38,723 nucleotides of DNA from Vulcanisaeta distributa JCM 11216 (GTDB taxonomy: Archaea; Thermoproteota; Thermoprotei; Thermoproteales; Thermocladiaceae): contig NZ_BBBI01000020.1 in NCBI RefSeq assembly GCF_001315985.1, forward strand, positions 1-38,723, written 5' to 3'. A model generated the notes under the pieces. The model saw nothing but the letters and a program-made list of their open reading frames with translations. It was not told the DNA's origin and made no database searches. This document shows positions 8,855 to 17,633 of this stretch, one piece after another; within the stretch, counting starts at the first letter, position 1, and every line of letters begins with the position of its first letter. A program made the translations under genes and the position numbers.

Positions 8855-9840
8855 ATGTTAATAAAAACAATAAGGAATTCTTTACTCATAGGTTGTAATT
8901 TCGAGTGCCAGCACTGTAGTGTGAATGCGTCGCCGCGCTTGATACCAGAGGTTTTACCTATTGATGTTCTTAAGAAGGTCATTAATGAGACTTATTATGT
9001 ACCTAGCATACACGTTATTGTATTCACCGGCGGTGAGCCGACGCTGCATCCAAAGCACCTTAGGTTCGGTATTAAATACGCTAGTGAAAAGGGTTTCATA
9101 ACAAGGCTTGTGACGAATGCCTGGTGGGCTAGGACGTATGATAGGGCTAAGGAGTCCTTAGTAAGTTGAGGAGTTTAGGTCTTCGTGAGTTGAATATCTC
9201 CGTTGATGATTTTCACATGGTCTTCCTCAGGAAGTTTAGTGGATTAAATAATGCCATTGATGCGGTTAGGGCTGCGCTGGATTTGGGCTTAACGGTGGTG
9301 GTTGGCACAGTCAAGGTTGTAGGCTCCGAAATAACCACTGCACACTTAAGGGAGGTCTTTAAGGATGTTGAGGACAAGGTATTCTTCCAGGAAGACTTCG
9401 CTACGCCAATAGATAGGGCTGCAGTGCTTAGGCCCTTGGTTCCGCGGTATAAACTCTCTGAAATAAAGGGTGGGTGTCCGCATGTGGGTACGTTATCGGT
9501 GCACCCAGATGGGTCTGTGGCCATTTGTTGTGGTCATGCCGCAATGCCTAATACGGATTATGGCAGGTTCTTCGTTATTGGTAATGTTATTAATGAGGAC
9601 TTACGTACGATAATCAATAGGTTCTATAGAAATGCCTTTGCTTGGTACCTCTTCGCCAGGGGGGGTCCGCAGTCGTTGTTGGCTAAGTTGAATCCCGACG
9701 AGGAAATAGCGAATATATGTGAGGCATGCTACTTATTAGTAACTAGATATAGAGATTCGCTGGTCAAGTTATCATTGAGGAAGAAGGAGCTTTTTAAGGC
9801 GCTTTTGAGTAATGGGGGGGATATTGGTGACTTACTATGA
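8855..9840 (+). CDS. Radical SAM protein with C-terminal Cys cluster (frameshifted)
   Basis: About 328 residues when a one-base deletion near 9163 is repaired. The N-terminus carries the radical SAM cluster motif CNFECQHC (CxxxCxxC, residues about 14-21). Next come the FTGGEPTLHP motif of the SAM-binding barrel, NISVDDFHM, and a C-terminal region with GGCPHVG, the VHPDGSVAICCGH segment and NICEACYLL, which together resemble a SPASM/twitch auxiliary cluster domain. Such enzymes usually modify peptides or proteins. The upstream and downstream small membrane proteins in the same operon are the obvious candidates for substrates. G7 runs at 9659 and 9814 each give Gly-Gly. The stop overlaps the next ATG (ATGA). 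Confidence 0.75.
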
Positions 9841-10004
9841 TGCAGAGCTTCTTCCTGACTTCGTGGGACATATTCAGGCTTGTCATGAGTAATTGGAGTA
9901 CCCTATTTGTTGTAGCTGTATTGCCGGCGGTGGTGCCGTTGGTAATACTTGTGCTTATATGGAGGTGGGGCGTTAAGCATATTAAAAAACAGGGGGTAAT
10001 TTGA
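9837..10004 (+). CDS. 55-residue single-TM peptide
   Basis: ATG 9837 overlaps the radical SAM stop by ATGA, a translational-coupling arrangement. The peptide begins MMQSFFLTSWDIFRL and has one hydrophobic helix (about residues 22-41, LFVVAVLPAVVPLVILVLI) and a basic tail (WRWGVKHIKKQ). It ends with TGA at 10002-10004, overlapping the next gene's TTG start by 4 nt. No known family; the position between the radical SAM gene and an exported protein supports it as real. Confidence 0.5.
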   Translation: MMQSFFLTSWDIFRLVMSNWSTLFVVAVLPAVVPLVILVLIWRWGVKHIKKQGVI

Positions 10005-10394
10005 AGGTCTTTAATAGGGTCATGATCATCAGTGTACTAATTTTAATTATTGTTATTGTAATTACCGTATTCAGCCCATTAATCACGCTACCTGGTAAGT
10101 ACGGCTACTCCATAGTCAATAACACCCTTACCCTCTATCTACCCACGGGGACGTATACCGTGAACTTAACCGAGGCAAACATATGCGTTGTTAACGTAAC
10201 GCAGGCCATGAGGATTGAGGGCTTCGCCTACGGCCCACTAGGCATGGGGGCTATTCCTTGTTAATGGCAGGTACATGAATGTGTTCTTCTACGCGCCCGA
10301 GGGTCTGCGCTGGATTTACGTGGTTAGGTATGGTCATGAGGTCCTAGGCCTATACGTGCCTGGGCTTCAATTATCAATTAGGTGCGATAATTAA
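10001..10394 (+). CDS. Signal-anchored extracellular small protein (frameshifted)
   Basis: Starts at TTG 10001. One hydrophobic N-terminal segment (VMIISVLILIIVIVITVF) anchors a beta-rich outer part with LYLPTGTYTVNLTE and NxT sites. The frame is lost at a G5 run (10246-10250). Reading four G instead lets it continue as GLFLVNGRYMNVFFYAPEG to a stop at 10392-10394, giving about 131 residues. Last gene of the five-gene run that starts at 7987. Function unknown. Confidence 0.5.
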
Positions 10395-10465
10395 TGCGAC
10401 TAAGCACATTCGGTAACTGGTCATTGTGGTTAATCATTAATGATGCAGTTCTCGAGTCTTAAGAA

Positions 10466-10479
10466 AGGATTTATATGTA
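10466..10479 (+). promoter_or_regulatory. TATA-box of the PaREP1 gene
   Basis: AAGGATTTATATGT, centred about 27 nt upstream of ATG 10500. This indicates a leaderless start there and not at the earlier in-frame ATG 10440. Confidence 0.5.
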
Positions 10480-10499
10480 CATTCATTAACGAATCTAAT

Positions 10500-10925
10500 A
10501 TGGGTCAAGCATTAAATGAGGCTGAGGCGAGGAGGCATGCCAAGTTGGCCCTGGAAATGTTTAATGAGGGTTTGGGTTTGTTGGTAAGGGCGATATCGTT
10601 CAGGCCAGTGAGAAGTTGTATAAGGCCGTGGAGGAGGCCATTAAGGCATTGGCAATCGCAAGGGCTTGATGAGGCTAGGGAAGCGTTAAGCAGGGGCAGG
10701 TGGACCGTAAGCCTACTGGATAAGGCTGCGCGTAGATTGGGAGATACTACATGGAGGGCTTGGGATGCTGCATATTTTCTTCATGTTAATGGTTTTCATG
10801 AGGTTAGGATTGACATTGATGAGGTCAGGGCTAGAGTACCGATTATACAAAGCTTAATTGATGAAGTTAAGAGGAGGTTCTCTATTGACGTAAATCTTGA
10901 TCTTGGGCTGGGGGGGCTTGGGTAA
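10500..10925 (+). CDS. PaREP1 family protein (frameshifted twice)
   Basis: Starts at ATG 10500, supported by its TATA box. The opening ALNEAEARRHAKLALEMFNEG is followed, in the next frame, by GDIVQASEKLYKAVEEAIKA, and then back in the first frame by LDEAREALSRGRWTVSLLD and AWDAAYFLHVNGFHEVR. The two shifts (near 10590 and 10660) cancel, so the distal part is read correctly. This order (helical HEPN-like N-half, KLYKAVEEAIKAL, then FLHVxGFHE) is characteristic of PaREP1 proteins. Function unproven; HEPN-like relatives act as RNases or antitoxin partners. A G7 run lies at the 3' end (10910-10916). Confidence 0.65.
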   Translation: MGQALNEAEARRHAKLALEMFNEGLGLLVRAISFRPVRSCIRPWRRPLRHWQSQGLDEAREALSRGRWTVSLLDKAARRLGDTTWRAWDAAYFLHVNGFHEVRIDIDEVRARVPIIQSLIDEVKRRFSIDVNLDLGLGGLG

Positions 10926-10993
10926 TGGCTCAATGGTTTGTTTAGTCATGGTAGGTTTATTAGGCTCCTAGCCATGTTTATGACTGGTTAACC

Positions 10994-12068
10994 ATGCCCT
11001 GTGGTTTAAGGGAGTTAATAGTTAAGGTCCTCTCAATACTGGGGGGGACCGTAAGCCTTAGGGAGTTAGCGGATACTATTGGAGCCTCGATCGATGATGT
11101 AATGAACTCCGTAAGTGGGTTGATTACCATGGAGGGCAATACCGTTAAGCTCAATGAAGCAGGCCTTAAGGAGGCCCTGGGCGTTGATTGCGAGGCTGAG
11201 GCGTATGGCAAGCTCTACGAGTATTATAGGGTTAGGCCACGTAGTCTTGAGAGGGATGTTGCCATTGCTGAGTACGGTTATAAATATGCCGAGCACCTGA
11301 ACTTCCCTAAAGGCGTCTCTAAGGAGGTTCTCGAGGTGTGTCTTAGGCTGGCTAGGTTTGGTTTTGGGTTCAACGTTGCCGAGCTTGCCCGTAAGTATGG
11401 GGGGGGTTAGGGCATTCATTGTTGGGCTTAGGGTTGGTGATTATTGCGGTGCCATTGATGGATTGAGTTACGCGGTGAGGAAGGCTAATTGGATAGGCTG
11501 GGGGGGTTACTAACTATATGATGGGTGATTACGCCGAGGCATCCCGTTACTTCCTAAATGTTTTAAATGAATCCGTTAGGCTGCGCGAAGAGTCATTCGC
11601 CGCATCATCTATTCATAATTACGTTAAATCGGCAATACTTGGTAACGTGGGTTGCGCTGATTATTCACGGTACCTTGAATCGATAGGTGGTTGGAGTTTA
11701 TATGATTCGCTTGGGTTTACTCGTCGGTTAATGATAGTGTTATTTTGAGTAAAGTTAGGTTGTTGATGACTGTACTTCTAATTGGAGTTGGTAGGTTTGA
11801 TGGGGGGGGCATTTAAAATTATTAATGACGGTGGAGGTGGGGGGAGGCTCATAGATTCCTTGAGGAGTTAATCGAACTGCTCCTAAGCAAGAGAGATTTT
11901 GTAAGTACTGACTATGTGAGTATGAGGTTATCGATTCTTGGGAATCTCGTCAATCAATTAATTCAACTACTCAAGCTAAGCAGTGACAATCTCATTAATC
12001 GTGAACTACGCCCAGTAACTTACGAAGTACTAGTATGTAGGTTGCCTAAGCTATTGTTGGTGCTGTGA
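10994..12068 (+). CDS. Helical protein with N-terminal winged-helix (multiply frameshifted)
   Basis: The first 138 residues (10994-11410) begin with a winged-helix-like segment (LRELIVKVLSILGG, SLRELADTIGASIDDVM) and continue as alpha helices. The frame is lost at a G8 run (11399-11406). Coherent helical protein continues in changing frames: VRAFIVGLRVGDYCGAIDGL, then DYAEASRYFLNVLNESVRLR, then EELIELLLSKRDFVSTDYV up to a stop at 12066-12068. TPR-like spacing in the middle (YAEASRYFLNVL) suggests a repeat scaffold. I count at least four shifts, two at G runs (11399, 11802). It could be a true pseudogene. No family is recognised. Confidence 0.4.
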
Positions 12069-12089
12069 TTAGTGATGTGATTTATGAAC

Positions 12090-12100
12090 TCTTAAATACT
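12090..12100 (+). promoter_or_regulatory. TATA-box deciding the start at 12121
   Basis: TCTTAAATACT, centred 26 nt before ATG 12121. This favours the ATG over the upstream TTG 12107. Confidence 0.45.
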
Positions 12101-12120
12101 TCCTAATTGTCTAAGGTAGT

Positions 12121-12771
12121 AATGGCTGGTGGTGGAGGGCAGGGTAGCGATAAGGAGGGGGGGATGATCTACCTTTATCATGGTGTTTCGAGGATTTTTG
12201 ATGGCTATATAGCGGGTATAGGACTGGGCGTGTTATTGGTCATAATTCTCGTGGCCATTATCCTAGCCAGTGATGATAGTGTTACTGCCCTTATACGTAA
12301 TTTCGGCATATTTTTCATAGTAGTCGGTGTTATAGGTTTTCCTTTCATTTTATTTTTCATGTATAGAGGCTTTACCTATTTAGCAATGGCGGATAAGGAA
12401 AGATACGGCATTGGCGTATTTGGCGCCATTGGTTCATTAACATTAAGCTTAGCCCTCATTCCTGAGGGTGCATCCCTCCTTGTGCTGAGGGCTTCCTACT
12501 CAACCTTCCTAGTGATGGCTGTGGCGACGATAATCATTGGCTTCGTATTTGAACTGCTCATGTACGTAGCCCTGTACAGACTTGGCGATTATTTCAGCGT
12601 AGGCTACCTAACCGGTGGCATTATTATTTCATTGTTTGCCACCGTACTCTCAGCAATACCTGTGATTGAAATCATAGGGGGGGCATTTTAGGTCTTGTCG
12701 GCTTTGTGTTGATTCTCGTGGGCCTTAACGAGGTTAAGAAGAGCCTTGAGAAGATGATTTCCCCTGGATGA
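12121..12771 (+). CDS. Multi-TM membrane protein, DUF973-like (frameshifted)
   Basis: Four to five hydrophobic helices follow a conserved opening, IYLYHGVSRIFDGYIAG. The frame is lost at a G7 run (12677-12683). With five G, the protein continues as IIGGILGLVGFVLILVGLN and ends with the basic tail EVKKSLEKM at 12769-12771, giving the expected final helix. The architecture resembles crenarchaeal DUF973-type membrane proteins, an assignment made from general pattern only. A decayed tandem copy follows at once. Confidence 0.45.
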
Positions 12772-12786
12772 TTCACAGTGATGGTA

Positions 12787-13049
12787 ATGAATAGTCAAAA
12801 ATGACCCGTCAATAAATGATACGAGTAGGCTCGCATTAATTTACGGCGGTGTTTCTCGTATCCTAAATGGTACGTACATCGGCCTAGTACTTGGGTGTTG
12901 CATATGGCATTATACTACTTAGTTTTAATAACGATAGTGTCGTCCTGGTGAGTCCATTAATTGGTTCATTGTTCAGGGTGAGTAAGTATGTTGGTTTGAA
13001 TAATTCAATTTCTCAATTAATGAATGAGGTTGTTTCTGGGCATCGTTAA
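12787..13049 (+). pseudogene. Decayed tandem copy of the preceding membrane-protein gene
   Basis: One frame reads LIYGGVSRILNGTYIGLVLG, clearly parallel to IYLYHGVSRIFDGYIAGIGLG in the upstream gene. After a shift near 12898 it continues GVAYGIILLSFNNDSVVLV, matching the first helix and NDS/DDS turn of the intact copy. The rest of the protein is missing and the sequence ends in a stop at 13047-13049. It therefore keeps about the first third of the gene and looks like a genuine remnant of a tandem duplication. Confidence 0.6.
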
Positions 13050-13079
13050 GTATATGGGGAATTTGGTTTTTATAGGGAT

Positions 13080-14332
13080 TTGCTTTTGATATCGACTGTG
13101 CCTAATTGGGATAGGGATGTTTGGCTACTTCTTACCTCCAGGGGATTGAGGAGCGTGGCTGGCGGCGCGCTTGGCGTGGTGACGGGGGCTTTACCTGTAT
13201 TACTACCTGCACCTAACACTAACCGAGATTGGCATTTTCTTTGGCGTTGGTGCATTCACGGCACCCCCCCTCCTTTCGCTATTGTTTGGTAGGTTGGGTG
13301 ATAAGTACAGTAGGAAGGCGGTTCTATTACTGACGCTTGCCTTCCTGCCGATAGCCACGGCAATACTCCTAATCACTAAGTATTACCCATTGCTCCTACT
13401 TGCAGCCGCGTTAGGCGGCTTCGGTACAGCTGGGGGGGCGTTGGCCAGCGGTAGTGTTGGCGCTGTGGCTGCGCCAGTCCAGACGGCGATATTGGCTGAT
13501 AAGACGGAGGGCATGGATAGGTCAATGGTCTATGCAATATTCAACTTGGTATCTGGAACGGCATCGGCAATTGGGGGGGCATTACTGGCCAACCTTAGCT
13601 ATCGAGACGTATTTTACGTGGCACTTACGCTATCGGCACTAAGCTATTCATTGTACTACCAATTAAGGAGGAGCATAGACTCAAACATCGAGCCAATGAC
13701 GATCCAAATGGTAATTCCAAGACCATGACTCAGCAAGTTAGGAGAGATCTAACATACATAAAGAGGTTCGCAATCGTCGGCGCACTAAATGGCACAGCCA
13801 GGGACTAATAACGCCATTCCTACCTATAATATTTAAAATGGCCCTCCACGTGAGTAATGGAGTCGTTGGCGACATATTCTTCATCGGCGGTCTCGCAGCA
13901 GCCTTCGCATCACTCACGGCGCCAGTCCTCTCGAGGATTTTCGGGCTTAGGGACGCCATAATAATCCCGAGGATAATATCGACAATCGCCTTAATCCTCA
14001 TACCATTCTCAACAACCCTTTACCTAGCCGCAGTAACGTATGTTGTTTACGTGATGTTTAGGGTATCATCACTGGCTCCGCAGCAAGCCTTAATGATGGA
14101 GCTCGTGGGCAGGGGCAGTAGGTCAACGGTCTCTGGGGTTAACCAGGCGGCGCGATTGTTACCATCGGCGACAGCAACGACGGCGGCAGGCCCAATGCTT
14201 GACTACCTACCAATCCCCCCCGTACCGTTTACCATAGCCTTCATCGTGAATGTTATAAACATAGCCCTTTACAGGAGGTTCTTCCCCCCCAACCCAAAAC
14301 CAACGCGTGGAGGAGTAACAGTAATTGAGTAA
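13080..14332 (+). CDS. MFS transporter (frameshifted)
   Basis: A 12-TM major facilitator protein in pieces. RDVWLLLTSRGLRSVAGG opens helix 1. At a G5 run (13184-13188) the frame breaks; four G restore LYLYYLHLTLTEIGIFFGVG. The loop 2-3 signature GRLGDKYSRK (13291-13320) is the classic MFS motif. Helices continue through AALGGFGTAGGALA and a second half starting RRDLTYIKRFAIVGALNG after shifts near 13725 and 13800. The second half ends with PFTIAFIVNVINIALYRRFF. G/C runs of seven at 13264, 13433, 13573, 14215 and 14284 each preserve frame and add a Gly or Pro. Substrate unknown; family assignment is firm. Confidence 0.75.
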
Positions 14333-14335
14333 TGT

Positions 14336-15071
14336 CTAAACAACCTCAGAAGCCCTAACCTCAACACCCAACTCCCTAGCCAACTCAAGAGCCCTCCTCC
14401 TAATTACCGGACCAACAATGAGCAACCTCGGCTTCACCTTATTAACCCTCTCGTAGAGGGCTCCCTCCCTATATAGTTCAGCCACGTCACCACGGTCAAT
14501 ACTCGCCTTATACTCAACGAGTATGTGCTCATTATCCCTAACGAGAACATCTACATCAATGACCGAGGGGGTGACCGAATACTACGCCGTCACTGTCGTA
14601 GTACGTCCAACGCCTAACCTCATAAACCTTAAGCAGGTCACTGACAAGGTACTTAATGGACTCCCTAAAGGCTTCTTCCGTGAAAAGCCCATATCTATAG
14701 CCCAACGCCGTTACTGAGGATGTTAACTTCTCAATGCTAGTCTGCATAACGATTATGACCTCACCATGCCTCCTAACGTCCTCACTCAACGTCTCTACAA
14801 TCTTCTTAAGCTCATCATGAGATTTAACAAGTGCCTCCACGGCTTTCCTCGTTTCCTCAAAGGACTTACTTAATAATTCCACAGTTTTCCTTAATTCGCC
14901 TATCTCCTCGCCCTGCCGGGCAACGATATCCTTCAATTCAGTTAAGGCCTTAACTAGGTTGTCCACTGAGGACTTAAGGTCGCTAATGCCCAATAGTCCC
15001 ATTACCGCATACCTAAATTCCTCATCCTCCTTAAGTAACCTCAATAGCTCCTTCCTTATATCAAGGTCCAT
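14336..15071 (-). CDS. DUF3782-type coiled-coil protein with PD-(D/E)XK-like tail (frameshifted)
   Basis: The N-terminal 130 residues are a coiled coil ([20 protein letters not shown]) after a short head. The C-terminal domain begins near [19 protein letters not shown], the DUF3782 hallmark. The frame breaks at a G5/C5 run (14567-14571). With four, it continues [16 protein letters not shown] and [10 protein letters not shown], then [17 protein letters not shown] to a stop at 14336. The D-V-D...E-Y-K spacing is that of PD-(D/E)XK nuclease folds. Thermoproteales and Sulfolobales carry many such proteins of unknown role. Convergent with the MFS gene, 3 nt apart. Confidence 0.65.
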
Positions 15072-15153
15072 ACCCTATTTGAAGTTCGCACCTAATTATT
15101 TAAACCTACCATGGCAATGCTTTATTAGGGGGGGTTTGAAGCTTATCCTTAGG

Positions 15154-16738
15154 ATGGTTTCATGGGAACTCGTGTTTAGAGCCTCGGTGTTTATTGCCGA
15201 GGAGATGGGCGTTGCCCTGCGTAGGTCAGCCTTCTCACCAAACATACGTGAGAGGATGGATCACAGCTGTGCGATAACGGATTCGGAGGGTAACATTGTG
15301 GCTCAGGCGGAGCACATACCGGTGCACCTGGGCTCATTCAGGGTAGGCGTTAAGAACCTACTCAATTGGCTTAGTAATGAGGGTGTCGAGCTTGGACCTG
15401 GCGATGCCGTGATTCTCAATGACCCATACATATCCGGTACGCACTTAAATGATGTCATGGTCATGGAACCGATATACGTAGGTAATAGGCTCATTGGCTA
15501 CGTCGTTAATAAGGCTCACCACGTGGACGTTGGTGGGCCCGTGCCGGGTAGCATTAACCCCCAGCGCTAGGACGATTTATGAAGAGGGTTTGGTAATACC
15601 GCCGGTTAAGGTTATGATTAGGGGGGGTGAGTTGCAGCGTGACATACTAAATATAATACTCAGTAACTTCAAGACCCCCCCGGAGACCGCGATTGGTGAT
15701 ATAACGGCTCAACTCGCCGCGAATAGGGTTGGGGTTGCCAGGGTTAGGGAGTTGGTGGAGAAGTACGGTGTTGATAATGTCGTTAATGCGTGGAGGGAGG
15801 GTATTGAGTACGGTAGGAAGTTAGCCCTGATGGAGATTGGTAAGTGGCCCAGGGGGGGTGTTTATGATGCGGTTGACTACATGGAGCTTGGTGATGAGCT
15901 ATTACCAATCAAGGTGTCTATTGAGTTAGGCGGGGGGGAGGGTATTAAGGCCGACTTCGGTGGTACGCATGAACAGGTTGAGGCGCCAATAAACGCTGTT
16001 TATGGCGTGACATTCTCAGCAGTATCATTTGTAATAAGATCATTGATACAAAGTGACATACCAACCAACGAGGGCTTCTACAGCGTTATAAGCGTCATGG
16101 CGCCCGAGGGCACACTCGTTAACCCAAGGAAGCCCGCACCAGTGAGTGGCGGCAATGTGGAGACGACGCAGAGGATTGCGGACGTGGTCTTTAAGGCATT
16201 GGCTAAGGCACTACCTAATAGAGTACCGGCGGCTGGGTCTGGCACTATGATGAATGTAATGATAGGTGGAACATTGCCTAATGGCGGTTATTGGGCATAT
16301 TATGAAACAATTGGTGGTGGGACTGGCGGTAGACCGGGCAAGCCTGGTGTGAGTGGTGTTCATGTGAACATGACGAATACATTAAATACCCCCATTGAAA
16401 TCGCCGAGAGACAATACCCACTGCTATTCACGGGTTATAGGATTAGGGAGGGGGGGAGTGGTGGTGATGGGTTGTACCGGGGGGGCGGTGACGGCATTAT
16501 TAGGTCATTTAAGGTGCTGACTAAGGCGAGGCTATCGATAATGGCTGAGAGGTTTAGGACAAGGCCGTGGGGGGGTCTATGGGGCGGTGGTGATGGAGCG
16601 CCAGGTAGGGTCACTATTAGGAGGAGTAATGGTGAGGTCATTAATTTACCGAGTAAGGCAACAATAGACCTGGAGCCAAGTGATGAGGTAATAATTGAAA
16701 CGCCGGGAGGTGGGGGGGGATACGGCTCAAGAAGGTGA
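15154..16738 (+). CDS. hyuB: Hydantoinase B / acetone carboxylase alpha-type subunit, HyuB (frameshifted)
   Basis: Starts at ATG 15154 ([19 protein letters not shown]). Family hallmarks follow in order: [46 protein letters not shown], then the [19 protein letters not shown] block. A C5 run (15558-15562) breaks the frame at GSINP; four C give [14 protein letters not shown] and full continuity. Six or more G/C runs of seven or eight in the gene insert residues at conserved sites: REGGSGG and RGGGDG where the family has GSGG and RGGDG, TPPE for TPE. HyuB works with HyuA to open 5-oxoproline- or hydantoin-like rings with ATP; no hyuA is present here. About 530 residues is normal for the family. 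Confidence 0.85.
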
Positions 16739-16829
16739 TTTTTATTAAATTCTTAGTGAAAAATTGTGTAAATAAAGTAAATGAGTACCAGGGAGTAAAT
16801 CAATACGCTAATTAGGGGGGGGCCAGGGA

Positions 16830-16837
16830 CTTTTAAG
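16830..16837 (+). promoter_or_regulatory. Possible TATA-box before the HEPN remnant
   Basis: CTTTTAAG, about 21 nt upstream of ATG 16854, directly after a G8 run (16815-16822). Weak. Confidence 0.25.
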
Positions 16838-16853
16838 GACGGCAAATTTTCAG

Positions 16854-17025
16854 ATGGAAAAATGGGATGTATGACTTAGCAATTTTCAACCTTGAACAGG
16901 CCCTTCAATTATTCTTAAGAGCGAAGATTCTGAGTATGGTGCTCAGTATCCACGGACACGCAGTGTGCGTTATTTACTTAAGTTTTTAAGTGATGATGCA
17001 CCAAGCGATAAAAGGCAAATTGTAA
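16854..17025 (+). pseudogene. HEPN domain protein, N-terminal part
   Basis: After MEKWD and a one- to two-base slip the frame reads YDLAIFNLEQALQLFLRAKIL. After another slip it reads EYGAQYPRTRSVRYLLKFLS followed by DDAPSDKRQI. This is the standard first two helices and the P-R-T-x-x-V-R-x-L-L turn of archaeal HEPN proteins. The expected C-terminal half does not follow on this strand; it is found inverted on the opposite strand just downstream. HEPN proteins are RNase-type toxins that pair with MNT nucleotidyltransferases, and an MNT gene lies immediately after. Confidence 0.6.
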
Positions 17026-17043
17026 GTCATAATTCACTGCTCA

Positions 17044-17180
17044 TTATTTCACTACAACCTTAATTAACCCTTCAGCATCCTCCTTCGTATATTCCCTTGG
17101 CACATACCTGGCACCAATATAAGCATCCTCAAGCACGCCCAATTCAAATAAATACCTGTCTAATAACTCACTACTTAATT
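17044..17180 (-). pseudogene. HEPN domain protein, C-terminal part, on the opposite strand
   Basis: The minus strand reads SSELLDRYLFELGVLEDAYI, then GARYVPREYTKEDAEGLIKV, ending VVK and TAA (17044-17046). The AYIGARYVPREYTKEDAE stretch is a typical HEPN C-terminus and fits the N-terminal part found on the plus strand. A 9-bp inverted repeat (AGCATCCTC 17074-17082, GAGGATGCT 17181-17189) brackets most of this segment. A local inversion of roughly 100-160 bp is the simplest reading. Confidence 0.6.
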
Positions 17181-17481
17181 GAGGATGCTAGGAGAAGGCA
17201 AGATGTATTTAGGAACCTTGATAAGTACCTTCGTATTATCAAGGAGGTTGTTAGGTCCATAGACCCTGATGCTGAGGTTTACCTATTTGGTTCTGTTGCT
17301 GAGAATAGGTATGTACTCTCGAGTGATATCGATGTTTTGGTAATAACCAATGCGGATCCGGGGGGGGATTATTCTCGAGAAGCTGTGGAGGGCAGGTATT
17401 GGGCCTCCCTTTGAGGCGCATGTTAGAACGCCGGACAAGCTAGTTTATTATGAGAGGTTTAGTAGGTTGATTAAGATATGA
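17180..17481 (+). CDS. MNT-type minimal nucleotidyltransferase (frameshifted)
   Basis: Frame open through EDARRRQDVFRNLDKYLRII, with the nucleotidyltransferase core GSVAENRYVLSSDIDVLV: the GS...DxD motif that binds metal and NTP. At a G8 run (17360-17367) the frame is lost. With four G it continues DPGIILEKLWRAGIG and FEAHVRTPDKLVYY, ending RLIKI and TGA (17479-17481). About 100 residues is normal for MNT proteins. These act as antitoxins of HEPN RNases, in characterised cases by AMPylating the HEPN partner. The start is uncertain because the 5' end lies at the inversion joint; no ATG is in frame. Confidence 0.65.
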
Positions 17482-17633
17482 TTAGTACATTTTCCAGGTA
17501 CTACGTAGGCGCGTCCTATGTAGGGGGCTTTGGTTGGTGATGGTGGTTATTAGGGTTGGTGCCCTGGTTTTGTAGGTTAGTTTATTTTGTTTGTTTTCTT
17601 AATTAATGGCTCATAATAATTCAATCATTGATA

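Noticed and set aside
8855..9840. Programmed frameshift in the radical SAM gene
   Set aside because: No slippery run at the junction; a simple missing base near 9163 explains it, as in many other genes in the window.
11399..11406. G8 run as transcription terminator
   Set aside because: Crenarchaeal termination is associated with T-rich stretches; the run lies inside a coding frame.
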